DNA from: Phormidesmis priestleyi BC1401
GTDB taxonomy: Bacteria > Cyanobacteriota > Cyanobacteriia > Leptolyngbyales > Leptolyngbyaceae
Length of the DNA: 64,000 nt
Assembly (NCBI RefSeq): GCF_001650195.1
Contig: NZ_LXYR01000005.1
Location: 1 to 64,000, forward strand
Direction: 5' to 3'
Shown here: in pieces, positions 1-7,853 of the stretch
Numbering within the stretch: position 1 is the stretch's first letter
How the letters are laid out: every line of letters starts with the position of its first letter
Notes under the pieces: generated by a model
Seen by the model: only the letters and a program-made list of their open reading frames with translations
What the model was told of the DNA's origin: nothing
Database searches by the model: none
Made by a program: the position numbers and the translations under genes

Positions 1-119
1 TCTACACCAAGAACATCTTGCTAAATGAGGGCATCCGCGCTTGGATGGCTTCTCAAGACCAGCCTCACGAAAAATTTGTATTCCCTGAAGAGGTTCTTCC
101 CCGTGGTAACGCTCTCTAA
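1..119 (+). CDS. psbD: Photosystem II D2 protein, C-terminal end (partial)
   Basis: The frame beginning at base 3 encodes the D2 C-terminus ([10 protein letters not shown]..., ending in LPRGNAL) and stops at 117-119. D2 is a core reaction-centre subunit of photosystem II in the thylakoid membrane. The 5' part lies outside the window. The stop codon is downstream of the psbC start, so the two genes overlap by 17 bases, an arrangement known in cyanobacteria and chloroplasts. Confidence 0.95.
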   Translation, partial: YTKNILLNEGIRAWMASQDQPHEKFVFPEEVLPRGNAL

Positions 120-1488
120 TAGTTCGATCGTAGCGGGCAATCGCGACCAGGAATCCTCAGGATTTGCCTGGTGGTCAGGTAACGCCCGTCTCATTAATCT
201 CTCTGGTAAGCTGCTGGGCGCACACGTCGCTCACGCGGGTCTGATTGTGTTTTGGGCTGGAGCAATGACCTTGTTTGAGGTCGCTCACTTTATCCCCGAA
301 AAGCCGATGTATGAGCAGGGCTTGATCCTGCTGCCTCACTTGGCAAGTCAAGGCTGGGGCGTGGGTCCTGGCGGTGAAGTCATCGACATTTTTCCTTACT
401 TTGTAGTGGGTGTTCTGCACCTAATTTCTTCGGCGGTTCTCGGCTTTGGCGGCATTTATCACGCTGTTCGCGGTCCTGAAACTCTAGAAGAATATTCCAG
501 CTTCTTCGGCTATGACTGGAAAGATAAGAACCAGATGACCAACATCATCGGCTATCACCTAATTCTGTTGGGTGTAGGCGCATTCCTGTTGGTTGCTAAG
601 GCGATGGCGTTCGGTGGTTTGTATGACACTTGGGCACCGGGCGGTGGAGATGTGCGTGTGGTCACGAATCCTACCCTCAACCCTGCGATTATTTTTGGCT
701 ATCTGCTCAAGTCTCCTTTTGGGGGCGATGGCTGGATTGTTAGCGTCAACAACCTCGAAGATATCGTCGGCGGTCACATCTGGGTCGGTCTGATCTGCAT
801 TGCTGGCGGTCTCTGGCACATCTTAACCAAGCCGTTTGGTTGGGCACGTCGCGCTTTAGTCTGGTCGGGCGAGGCTTACCTCTCCTACAGCATTGGCGCT
901 TTGTCTCTGATGGGCTTCATTGCAGCCTGCTTTGTGTGGTTTAACAACACCGCTTACCCGAGTGAGTTTTATGGTCCTACGGGTCCCGAAGCGTCTCAGG
1001 CTCAAGCGATGACGTTCTTGGTTCGTGACCAACGCTTAGGTGCAAACGTCGGGTCTGCTCAAGGTCCTACAGGTCTTGGTAAGTATCTAATGCGTTCTCC
1101 TACGGGTGAAATCATCTTTGGTGGTGAGACCATGCGCTTCTGGGACTTCCGTGGTCCCTGGTTAGAGCCTCTACGCGGTCCCAACGGTCTTGACTTGAAC
1201 AAAATCAAGAACGACATTCAACCTTGGCAAGCTCGTCGCGCGGCTGAGTATATGACCCATGCACCTTTGGGTTCTATTAACTCGGTGGGTGGCGTAGCGA
1301 CGGAGATTAACTCGTTCAACTACGTATCTCCTCGTGCCTGGTTAGCGTCTTTCCACTTTGTGGTGGGATTCTTCTTCTTAATCGGGCACCTGTGGCACGC
1401 GGGTCGTGCTCGCGCAGCAGTGGCTGGCTTTGAACGGGGCATCGATCGGGAATCTGAACCCGTATTGTCAATGCCTAACCTCGACTAA
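103..1488 (+). CDS. psbC: Photosystem II chlorophyll-binding antenna protein CP43
   Basis: CP43 binds chlorophyll a, passes excitation to the photosystem II core and contributes to the oxygen-evolving site. The product is 461 aa, the normal family length. It reads [20 protein letters not shown] at the start and carries the typical [14 protein letters not shown] loop and membrane histidines such as [11 protein letters not shown] chose the GTG at 103 over the in-frame ATG at 25. The extra 26 residues from 25 come from psbD sequence in another frame, family members begin at the VTLS position, and a GAGG box lies about 10 bases upstream of the GTG. Translation is probably coupled to psbD. A terminator follows at once, so this looks like the end of the psbDC transcript. 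Confidence 0.97.
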   Translation: MVTLSNSSIVAGNRDQESSGFAWWSGNARLINLSGKLLGAHVAHAGLIVFWAGAMTLFEVAHFIPEKPMYEQGLILLPHLASQGWGVGPGGEVIDIFPYFVVGVLHLISSAVLGFGGIYHAVRGPETLEEYSSFFGYDWKDKNQMTNIIGYHLILLGVGAFLLVAKAMAFGGLYDTWAPGGGDVRVVTNPTLNPAIIFGYLLKSPFGGDGWIVSVNNLEDIVGGHIWVGLICIAGGLWHILTKPFGWARRALVWSGEAYLSYSIGALSLMGFIAACFVWFNNTAYPSEFYGPTGPEASQAQAMTFLVRDQRLGANVGSAQGPTGLGKYLMRSPTGEIIFGGETMRFWDFRGPWLEPLRGPNGLDLNKIKNDIQPWQARRAAEYMTHAPLGSINSVGGVATEINSFNYVSPRAWLASFHFVVGFFFLIGHLWHAGRARAAVAGFERGIDRESEPVLSMPNLD

Positions 1489-1513
1489 GGTTGAGATTAG
1501 CTGAATAAAATTT

Positions 1514-1545
1514 AAGGCTCCTGTGTAAAAGCGGGAGCCTTTCTC
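1514..1545 (+). terminator. Rho-independent-like terminator of psbDC
   Basis: An 8-bp perfect stem, AAGGCTCC (1514-1521) with GGAGCCTT (1534-1541), has a 12-base loop and is followed by TTCTC. It begins 26 bases after the psbC stop. The T-run is short, so its efficiency is uncertain. Confidence 0.75.
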
Positions 1546-1657
1546 ATGGGCAGATGGAGCGGTGGGCGATCGGCGATCGAGTCTGTTCTTCGGTGCATCA
1601 CAGTCTTTCTGCTGCCAGAGGTTAGAATTCAGTTCAGTACTCCTACGCACTCCAGTT

Positions 1658-2029
1658 ATGACGGATCAAATTGAACTGACGATCGATTTCCAAGATTCAA
1701 CCAGTATTGCAAAACAAGAAAAACTGACTCAGACTGTCTGGGAACAGATCAAAAAAATGCCGGGGGTTAAGGTTAATCGCGTTGTTGATCCAAATCCACC
1801 AGAGGGCAGCAGGGCGATCGGGGCTTTTCTGTGGGGTTTGCTTCAAGCTGAGGTCAGTACCAAAAGTGTTAAAACGTTATTTGGATTTTTAGGCGATCGC
1901 CTCGGAGACAAGCCGATCAAAGGCAAAGCCAAATTTTCCGATGGGCGAGAGTTTGAGTTTGAAGCTAGTAGTAGAGCCGAGCTTTTGGCAGCAGAAGAAA
2001 CGATTCAACGATTGGCGCAGATTAAATAA
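1658..2029 (+). CDS. Small EACC1-like component of a caspase conflict system
   Basis: A 123-aa soluble protein starting MTDQIELTIDFQD. I chose the ATG at 1658; the frame is open further upstream but that part looks non-coding. It has a central proline/glycine turn followed by a hydrophobic helix (PPEGSRAIGAFLWGLL), a strand reading FSDGREFEFEA, and a C-terminal helix. That pattern resembles the 'effector-associated constant component 1' (EACC1) family, which is encoded beside caspase or trypsin-like effectors and is thought to act as a constant scaffold or regulator. Directly downstream on the same strand is a caspase/FGE protein, which fits. The two genes were once about 25 bases apart; a MITE now separates them. 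The family call is by pattern memory and could be wrong; the gene itself is secure. Confidence 0.6.
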   Translation: MTDQIELTIDFQDSTSIAKQEKLTQTVWEQIKKMPGVKVNRVVDPNPPEGSRAIGAFLWGLLQAEVSTKSVKTLFGFLGDRLGDKPIKGKAKFSDGREFEFEASSRAELLAAEETIQRLAQIK

Positions 2030-2030
2030 A

Positions 2031-2224
2031 CGTGAGTTCGATAGAAGTGGTTCACTCCGAACAGCTTTGCTGAACCGAAGGTAGTGTGAATTCGGGAGAG
2101 CTACCTAAATCCCCCAAAATTGGGGGACTTTGAACCGGAAATCTTGGCTTGAAGTCCCCCAAATTGGGGGATTTAGGGGGCAGAAGCCGCTGACAACGAA
2201 GCGAAAAAACTCGTCGAACTCACG
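2031..2224. mobile_element. MITE-like element with 11-bp terminal inverted repeats and 9-bp target duplication
   Basis: Terminal repeats CGTGAGTTCGA (2031-2041) and TCGAACTCACG (2214-2224) are perfect inverted repeats. The element is flanked by direct copies of TTAAATAAA (2022-2030 and 2225-2233). Inside is a large hairpin: arms 2104-2130 and 2152-2177 are near-perfect inverted repeats, each itself rich in CCCCCAA/TTGGGGG. It has no coding capacity, so a transposase elsewhere would have to move it. The left target copy contains the stop codon of the upstream gene (2027-2029), so that gene stayed intact. The right end shares CCGCT..CAACGAAG with the element at 46014-46152. Confidence 0.85.
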
Positions 2225-2257
2225 TTAAATAAACAGCATTAAATAAGCCGTGGATCA

Positions 2258-4207
2258 ATGACTAAGGTTGCCCTGTTGATTGGAGTGAGTGAATATAAAC
2301 CGGGACTCAATCCCTTGCCTGCGGCAGTCAGAGACGTTGAGGCGATGCAGGGCGTTTTGCAGCATCCAGATTTTGGGGCGTTTGACGAGATCAAGCGGCT
2401 GCCAAATCCTGGACTGCTGGAAATGCGGAGCGCGATCGCTGAGTTATTTGGCGATCGCGACACTGATGACCTGGTTTTGCTCTATTTCTCTGGGCATGGG
2501 GTCACGGATGAGTATGGCAAATTTTTCCTGACCAACTGCGACACGCAAAAGGCAGGCAGACTCAACAAAGCAACGGTGGTCGAAGCGGGGTTTGTGCATG
2601 ACCTGATGGAAAACTGCGACTCAGAAAGGCAGGTGATCATTCTAGACTGTTGCCACAGTGGGGCATTTCCAGAAGGCATGAAGGCAAGAGATGCTGGAAG
2701 CACGATCGACTTTCAGCAACAGTTGGGCGGTCGCGGCAGAATTGTCTTGACTTCTTCAGCAGCAACCGAATACTCGTTTGAGCGAGAGGGGGAAGATCTC
2801 GCGATTTATACTCGTTATTTGGTGGAGGGCATTCAAACCGGGGCGGCGGATTTGGATGGAGATGGCGCTGTTTCGGTGAATGAACTGCATGATTATGTGA
2901 GGGAGAAGGTTCATAAAGCCGCTCCAGCGATGCAGCCTGAGCGCTATGTGTTTCAAGATGGCGAAAAGATTTTGTTAGCAAAAGCGCTGATTAGTGACCC
3001 CAAACGCAACTATCGCAAAGAAGTTCAGAAACGAATTAGAGATGGCAAACTTTCGGGTTTATCTAGTCGATCGCTCAGGGAAATTGCTCGTAAAACAGGT
3101 GTATCGATCTCCGACGCTGAAGCGATCGAAGCCGCAGAACTAAAACCTTATCAAGAACTCCAGCAAAAGCTCGACGACTATCGCGAGGCATTTCTAGAAG
3201 CAGTACAAGTAGAATATCCTCTCACCGAAGAGACGCGACTCGAATTGCAAGATTATCAACACGTTTTAGGTCTACGGAATGAAGACATCCAGTCACTCGA
3301 AGCCAACCGTTCTACATTCTCCTTCGAGACTATTACAGTGAATGGTCAAGGGCAGGAAAGCGATCGTCGCATCAACCAAGCCGAATTCTTTACAGAAGAC
3401 CTGGGTAATCAGACCACACTAAACATGGCTTCAATTCCAGGTGGCTCTTTTCAAATGGGAGCCGCTAAGAATGAAGAAGATGCAAACGACGATGAATATC
3501 CGCAGCATTCAGTGACGATCGCGCCTTTTCACATAGGCAAATTTGCCATCACTCAGGCGCAATGGAAAGCGATCTCTACTCTACCCAAAATCAATCACGA
3601 CCTCAACCCAGATCCCTTAATCTTCCCAGATGCCCCAACCCTCACAATCTTCCAAGGAGCAAACCGACCTGTTGCGCTAGTTTCCTGGTTTGAAGCCGTG
3701 GAGTTTTGCGATCGCCTCACCCAAAAAACTGGAAAGCTTTACCGTCTGCCCAGTGAAGCTGAATGGGAATACGCCTGTCGTGCTGGCACTACAACCCCTT
3801 TTCACTTTGGTGAAACAATCTCAACCGATTTAGCAAACTATCAAGGTACTGACCGGACACACGAAGGCACGACTTATTCAGGTTCCTATGGCGAAGGTGC
3901 AAAAGGAATTTTTCGACAACAACTAATCAAGGTCGGTAGTTTTCCACCAAATTGGTTTGGGCTGTTTGATACGCACGGAAATGTTTGGGAATGGTGCGCC
4001 GATTGCTGGCATGATACCTATCACGGCGCTCCGAGCAATGGAAGTGTTTGGGAAGCTGGAGACAGTGAACATCGGCTTTATCGCGGCGGTTCGTTAATCA
4101 GCGATCCGGGGCAATGCCGCTCTGCGTATCGCGAAAAGAACGCACCCGATCATCGCAACATAGACATCGGTTTTCGGGTTGTCTGCCTTTCCCCCAGGAC
4201 TCTTTAG
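2258..4207 (+). CDS. Caspase-like (C14) protease with tandem helical module and C-terminal FGE-sulfatase domain
   Basis: A 649-aa three-part protein. Residues 1-245 form a caspase/metacaspase-type protease: YFSGHG gives the catalytic His80 and DCCHSG the catalytic Cys132. An EF-hand-like loop, DLDGDGAVSVNE (198-209), may bind calcium. Residues 252-291 and 308-348 look like two copies of one helical unit, each starting with YR and ending in an acidic GL/GV-S...E segment; they probably act as an adaptor. Residues 385-648 are an FGE-sulfatase/C-type-lectin-like fold (PGGSFQMGA, LPSEAEWEYACRAGT, GNVWEWC, GFRVVC). Proteins built this way serve in bacterial conflict systems: the lectin-like end senses a ligand and the protease executes a response. 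The C-terminal segment looks like a DGR variable region. There is no signal peptide, so it is cytosolic. Its probable partner is the EACC1-like gene upstream. Confidence 0.88.
   Translation: MTKVALLIGVSEYKPGLNPLPAAVRDVEAMQGVLQHPDFGAFDEIKRLPNPGLLEMRSAIAELFGDRDTDDLVLLYFSGHGVTDEYGKFFLTNCDTQKAGRLNKATVVEAGFVHDLMENCDSERQVIILDCCHSGAFPEGMKARDAGSTIDFQQQLGGRGRIVLTSSAATEYSFEREGEDLAIYTRYLVEGIQTGAADLDGDGAVSVNELHDYVREKVHKAAPAMQPERYVFQDGEKILLAKALISDPKRNYRKEVQKRIRDGKLSGLSSRSLREIARKTGVSISDAEAIEAAELKPYQELQQKLDDYREAFLEAVQVEYPLTEETRLELQDYQHVLGLRNEDIQSLEANRSTFSFETITVNGQGQESDRRINQAEFFTEDLGNQTTLNMASIPGGSFQMGAAKNEEDANDDEYPQHSVTIAPFHIGKFAITQAQWKAISTLPKINHDLNPDPLIFPDAPTLTIFQGANRPVALVSWFEAVEFCDRLTQKTGKLYRLPSEAEWEYACRAGTTTPFHFGETISTDLANYQGTDRTHEGTTYSGSYGEGAKGIFRQQLIKVGSFPPNWFGLFDTHGNVWEWCADCWHDTYHGAPSNGSVWEAGDSEHRLYRGGSLISDPGQCRSAYREKNAPDHRNIDIGFRVVCLSPRTL
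4082..4186 (+). other. Candidate DGR variable region at the 3' end of the caspase/FGE gene
   Basis: This stretch encodes RGGSLISDPGQCRSAYRE and then a segment ending IGFRVVC. In DGR target genes of cyanobacteria the same place carries a C-terminal repeat whose AAC/AAT-rich template codons have been changed. Here the conserved Trp of GGSW is Leu, and the usual Asn positions are mixed (I, S, D, Q, E, A, H, I, D) between unchanged CRSA, PD and IGFRVVC anchors. The assignment is an inference; no template repeat is present in the window. Confidence 0.45.
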
Positions 4208-4280
4208 CTCTTTACCCTCTTGCTCTCTTGCCCTTCTTCACCTTTCGCGCTCTCCGCGATAAAATTTTTATTTTCATAAC

Positions 4281-4343
4281 ATGAATGAACTACCGATTAT
4301 TCAAAAAACCTACGACTTAATCAAAAAGAGCGATCGAGGGTAA
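4281..4343 (+). pseudogene. Truncated start of an Avd-like (four-helix bundle, DGR accessory) gene
   Basis: A 20-codon frame begins MNELPIIQKTYDLIK and then runs into unrelated sequence and a stop at 4341-4343. The first 15 residues match what I recall of the N-terminus of cyanobacterial Avd-family four-helix-bundle proteins, which assist the reverse transcriptase in DGRs; those continue for about 110 more residues. The stub lies 73 bases after the caspase/FGE gene, the usual place for avd behind a DGR target. Homology stops about 5 bases before the 35-bp repeat at 4331. No reverse transcriptase or template repeat follows. The match is short, so confidence is moderate. Confidence 0.5.
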
Positions 4344-4365
4344 TTAGCTTGCGATCGCAAACTCA
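4331..4365. repeat. 35-bp direct repeat, left copy
   Basis: It begins CGATCGAGGGTAATTAGCTT and ends GCAAACTCA, and matches 5188-5222 with a single mismatch (A/G at the twelfth base). The two copies bracket the VapBC-type module and are 857 bases apart. Confidence 0.85.
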
Positions 4366-4457
4366 GAATTACTCGTGAAAAGCTAAAATCCCCGACTTCT
4401 CTCAGAGCGGATTGGTCAAACAACAGCAGCGAAAAACATGAAAAGGTTTGAGAGTCG

Positions 4458-4871
4458 TTAAACACGATCGGATTCGCTGTTTGTTGATGACTGATCATCT
4501 TCCAGAATCTCCCCCATTCGTTTAGCAAGCGTTTGATCAAGTGTGAGGAGTTCTAGATTTAAAGCTTTGGCAGCTGCGGCAATCAGAGCGTCAGGCGTTT
4601 TGAAATTGTGCTGACGACGCAAGTCGATCGTAGTGTTTTCTATCTCTTTAGAGAGTGAGATGTAGTGCATTGTCGCCAAAATACTCTCCACAGACTCAGC
4701 TCCTGTCTGCGTAATTGACTGATATCCCAGTAGCTCAATTCGGGTGATAAAACTGTAAGCACACTCGGCTGGAGTCATCGTCTTTTCGGACAGAATAGCT
4801 AGAACCGCTTCATTTCCTCTAATGATGCCAATAATAAAATTTGTATCCAAAAGGAATCTAATCCCAGTCAC
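4458..4871 (-). CDS. vapC: PIN-domain ribonuclease toxin, VapC type
   Basis: A 137-aa PIN-domain protein. Acidic metal-binding residues are visible in FLLDTNFI (N-terminus), ITRIELLG (middle Glu), KTPDALIAA and LLTLDQTLAKRM (C-terminal Asp residues), matching the four-acid active site of VapC nucleases, which cleave RNA in a Mg-dependent way. Its start overlaps the end of the preceding small gene by 14 bases, the usual antitoxin-toxin coupling. The serine-rich tail after residue 125 is not conserved. The module sits between two 35-bp direct repeats. Confidence 0.85.
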   Translation of the reverse strand: MTGIRFLLDTNFIIGIIRGNEAVLAILSEKTMTPAECAYSFITRIELLGYQSITQTGAESVESILATMHYISLSKEIENTTIDLRRQHNFKTPDALIAAAAKALNLELLTLDQTLAKRMGEILEDDQSSTNSESDRV

Positions 4872-5079
4872 TTCGCATTCTCCTTTGGATCTCTACCGGG
4901 TCGCCACCAAAGCTAGGGGAGTTCTTAAGAATGCCAAAAAAATCTAGTAGAGATTTTTCTTGTTTTAAAGATTTCTCCATCTGTCTTTTCTGTAGCGTTT
5001 CTGCAAGCTTTAAAACAAGAGATGCCTGCTCTTCCGGCATTGTTTTCACCAATTCATAAATTGTCTCTGCGGTGGTCAT
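4858..5079 (-). CDS. Antitoxin partner of the VapC-type toxin
   Basis: A 73-aa protein, first in a two-gene unit with the PIN toxin. It starts MTTAETIYELVKTMPEEQAS, a helical N-terminus common in small antitoxins of cyanobacterial PIN modules, followed by a charged Lys/Glu/Gln stretch and a C-terminal tail (GDPVEIQRRMRSDWD) that probably wraps the toxin. Position, size and the 14-base overlap are the main evidence. I cannot assign it to a specific antitoxin fold. Confidence 0.75.
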   Translation of the reverse strand: MTTAETIYELVKTMPEEQASLVLKLAETLQKRQMEKSLKQEKSLLDFFGILKNSPSFGGDPVEIQRRMRSDWD

Positions 5080-5187
5080 TGAATGTTCTCCCGATTTAGC
5101 TAACTAACTTCACTATGAACTCAAATAAGCTTGTTTATTGGGGCGATCTCTTCAGACTTTGCTAATGACCCTATTTATAGAACGTAC

Positions 5188-5222
5188 CGATCGAGGGTGA
5201 TTAGCTTGCGATCGCAAACTCA
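5188..5222. repeat. 35-bp direct repeat, right copy
   Basis: It differs from 4331-4365 at one base and ends 2 bases before the hicB stop codon. Its position suggests that the toxin-antitoxin module was inserted or rearranged between two repeat copies. Confidence 0.85.
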
Positions 5223-5224
5223 AC

Positions 5225-5419
5225 CTACTCACACAAAGTCCTCGGTGGAATCGGCAACCCATCTTCCTGAATTGCCTCTAAGTGCATTTCAACGGCTTCG
5301 CGCATATTCTCCATCAACTCTTCCACAGTGTCACCAACCGTCACGCAGCCAGGGAGATCAGGAACGTAAGCCGAATAGTTTCCTTCTGCTTTTTCAATCA
5401 CGATCGCATATCGCATCAT
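5225..5419 (-). CDS. hicB: HicB-family antitoxin-like protein without an adjacent HicA
   Basis: A 64-aa protein with the HicB fold signature: MRYAIVIEKAEGNYSAYVPD, then LPGCVTVGDTVEELMENMREA, then a helix LEAIQEDGLPIPPP-like end (here GLPIPPRTLCE). HicB proteins neutralise the HicA mRNA-cleaving toxin, and many short ones have no DNA-binding tail, as here. No hicA-sized frame lies on either side (pnp terminator upstream, direct repeat downstream). It is either an orphan or works with a distant partner. Confidence 0.8.
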   Translation of the reverse strand: MMRYAIVIEKAEGNYSAYVPDLPGCVTVGDTVEELMENMREAVEMHLEAIQEDGLPIPPRTLCE

Positions 5420-5434
5420 TCATCCCTACATTTA

Positions 5435-5469
5435 CAAAAAACGTCCTTCAACTCAAGGCTGAAGGACGA
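5435..5469 (-). terminator. Terminator of pnp
   Basis: On the minus strand CGTCCTTC and GAAGGACG (plus 5442-5449 and 5461-5468) form an 8-bp stem directly followed by a run of T residues (plus 5436-5441). It lies 24 bases beyond the pnp stop, a classical intrinsic terminator. Confidence 0.85.
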
Positions 5470-5492
5470 TCGTTGATCAAATGATCTACAGC

Positions 5493-7643
5493 TTATTTAG
5501 AGTCGGCTGTTTCACGAGCGGCAGTTGCCTCATCGGGGTGAATGCCTAATCGCGTCAGGTTGACTCGACCTCGGTTATCGATTTCGCGAATCTTGACGAT
5601 CACCTCATCGCCCAGCGCGACTTCATCTTCAACTTTGCCGACTCGATGATCGGCGAGTTGAGAAATATGCACCATGCCTTCTTTGCCGGGGAGAAACTCA
5701 ACAAAGGCTCCGATCGGAATGATGCGGGTGACTTTGCCGACAAAGACATCGCCTGCACTTAACTTGCGCGTCATGCCCTCAATGATGCTGCGGGCGTGTT
5801 TCGCTTTTTCACCATCGACCGCAGAAATCGTAATGGTGCCATCATCGTCAATGTCGATTTTGGCTCCGGTCTCTTCGGTGATGCCCTTGATGTTCTTACC
5901 GCCGGGACCAATGACCATGCCGATAAACTCAGGATCGATCTTGATGGTCAGCAGTCGAGGTGCGTAGGGCGACATCTCAGTGCGAGGTGTGTTAATCGCT
6001 TCCATCATTTTGCTCAAGATATGAAGTCGAGCAGGTTGCGCCTTGTTGATTGCCTCCGCGATTACTTCCATCGGCAAGCCTGAGATTTTCATGTCAAGCT
6101 GCAAGGCGGTGATTCCAGTGTCGGTTCCGGCAACTTTAAAGTCCATGTCGCCTAAGAAGTCTTCAAGACCTTGGATATCGGTCAGAATGCGAATTTCGTC
6201 GCCTTCTTTGATTAAGCCCATCGCTGCACCGCTCACAGGCTTGACGATCGGCACTCCAGCATCCATCAGCGCCAGCGTCGAGCCAGACACCGAACCCATT
6301 GAGGTCGAGCCGTTTGAGGATAAGACCTCAGACACGACGCGAATCACGTAGGGAAACTGTTCTTTAGACGGCAACACCGGAAGGAGTGCCCGTTCTGCCA
6401 GTGCGCCGTGACCCACTTCTCGACGACCTGGCGTTCGCATCGGTCGCGTCTCACCCACCGAGTAAGGAGGGAAATTGTAGTGATGCAGATAGCGTTTGTC
6501 ATCGTCGGGATGCAAATCATCTAACATCTGAGCATCACCAGGACTGCCCAGCGTCACGGTTGACAGCACCTGAGTCAAGCCTCGGTTAAATAAGCCACTG
6601 CCGTGAACGCGACGCGGTAAGACGCTGACTTTGCAAGAGATCGGACGAATCTCGTCTAACTTGCGACCATCGACGCGCATTCCGTCATCAATCACTTGGC
6701 GACGCATTAGGGTTTTAGTGACTTCTTTAAAGGTGTTGCTGAGGACTTTTCCATTCGCAGTCGCTGCCACTTTCACCGGATCTTCGTCGGGTAGCGCTTG
6801 GATTTCTTTGGAGATGGAGCCTTTGACTTCATCTAAAGCGGCTTCGCGGAGAGCCTTGTCTTTCTCAAATCTGCCCAAGATTTCTTTAACCGGAGCCGTT
6901 GCCCGATCGCGGATAAAGTTCTCTAGGGTCGGATCGACGGGAGGAGCTTCTTCGGTCACTAGCTCGATGCCCATTTCTGCCATAAAGTCTCGCTGCGCCT
7001 GGATCAGGTCGCGCACCGCTTCATAGCCAAAGTCGATCGCTTCGATCATGTCTTGCTCAGGAAGCTGATTGGCTCCGGCTTCGACCATGATCACGCCATC
7101 AGGGGTGCCCGCGACGACTAAATCGAGGTCGCCGGACTCAATCTCTTTATAGGTGGGGTTGATCACAAAATCGTCACCCACCAAGCCGACTCGCACGGCT
7201 GCCATCGGTCCGTTAAACGGAATTTTTGCCAGCATGACGGCGATCGAGGCTCCGGTCACAGCCAACACATCGGGCGGAACGTTTTCGTCCATCGACATCG
7301 TGGTCGCCACTACTTGAATGTCATCTCTCAGCCACGAGGGAAAGAGCGGACGCAGGGGACGATCGATTAAACGACTCGTCAAGGTTGCTCGCTCTGGAGG
7401 TCGTCCTTCTCGTCTTAAAAATCCGCCGGGAATGCGCCCAGCCGCGTACATCCGCTCTTCATAATCGACAAGCAATGGCAGAAAATCGATGCCTTCTCGT
7501 CCTTTAGCGCGAGTCGCTGCCACCAACACCGCCGTATCACCTGACTGAATTAAAACCGCGCCTCCCGCTTGTGGGGCAAGCATCCCTACTTTGAGTCTAA
7601 TATCCCTACCGTCAAAGGATATCGACTTCTCGAACTCTTGCAT
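5493..7643 (-). CDS. pnp: Polynucleotide phosphorylase
   Basis: This 716-aa enzyme degrades RNA 3' to 5' by phosphorolysis and can add tails; it is a degradosome component. Two RNase PH-like domains are present (about residues 10-220 and 310-545), with the helical linker between them. A KH domain follows ([15 protein letters not shown], about 560-620) and then an S1 domain ([20 protein letters not shown], about 625-695). The catalytic region has the usual GDAQMLDD and [12 protein letters not shown] segments. Length is normal. The gene is monocistronic, ends in a terminator, and is divergent from the SNF2 helicase across a 210-base gap. Confidence 0.97.
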   Translation of the reverse strand: MQEFEKSISFDGRDIRLKVGMLAPQAGGAVLIQSGDTAVLVAATRAKGREGIDFLPLLVDYEERMYAAGRIPGGFLRREGRPPERATLTSRLIDRPLRPLFPSWLRDDIQVVATTMSMDENVPPDVLAVTGASIAVMLAKIPFNGPMAAVRVGLVGDDFVINPTYKEIESGDLDLVVAGTPDGVIMVEAGANQLPEQDMIEAIDFGYEAVRDLIQAQRDFMAEMGIELVTEEAPPVDPTLENFIRDRATAPVKEILGRFEKDKALREAALDEVKGSISKEIQALPDEDPVKVAATANGKVLSNTFKEVTKTLMRRQVIDDGMRVDGRKLDEIRPISCKVSVLPRRVHGSGLFNRGLTQVLSTVTLGSPGDAQMLDDLHPDDDKRYLHHYNFPPYSVGETRPMRTPGRREVGHGALAERALLPVLPSKEQFPYVIRVVSEVLSSNGSTSMGSVSGSTLALMDAGVPIVKPVSGAAMGLIKEGDEIRILTDIQGLEDFLGDMDFKVAGTDTGITALQLDMKISGLPMEVIAEAINKAQPARLHILSKMMEAINTPRTEMSPYAPRLLTIKIDPEFIGMVIGPGGKNIKGITEETGAKIDIDDDGTITISAVDGEKAKHARSIIEGMTRKLSAGDVFVGKVTRIIPIGAFVEFLPGKEGMVHISQLADHRVGKVEDEVALGDEVIVKIREIDNRGRVNLTRLGIHPDEATAARETADSK

Positions 7644-7853
7644 GAAGTGTCCTTTCCTTTCTTATTCTTTTACTTTGTTCTGTACCGATCGTAGCACCGA
7701 TACCTTTTTACGGACTTCTTTAATGTTACGGATGCTGGAATTTACGCTAATTTTGGCTCTGTCGCATCGGGTCGCTCTATGATTACAGAATTGATCTGAT
7801 GGCGATCGCATCCTCTTGAGTCGTCTTGACTAAAATCTGGGGATTCAACTCAA

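Noticed and set aside
25-102. ATG at 25 as the start of psbC
   Set aside because: The extra residues are psbD coding sequence in a shifted frame. The conserved CP43 start is the GTG at 103 with a GAGG box upstream.
1562-1657. Longer start for the EACC1-like gene
   Set aside because: The added N-terminus (MGDRRSSLFFGASQ...) looks like translated non-coding DNA and follows directly on the psbC terminator.
4310-4540. Minus-strand frame of 76 codons
   Set aside because: It overlaps the VapC-type gene end, the repeat and the Avd-like stub, and has no protein-like pattern.
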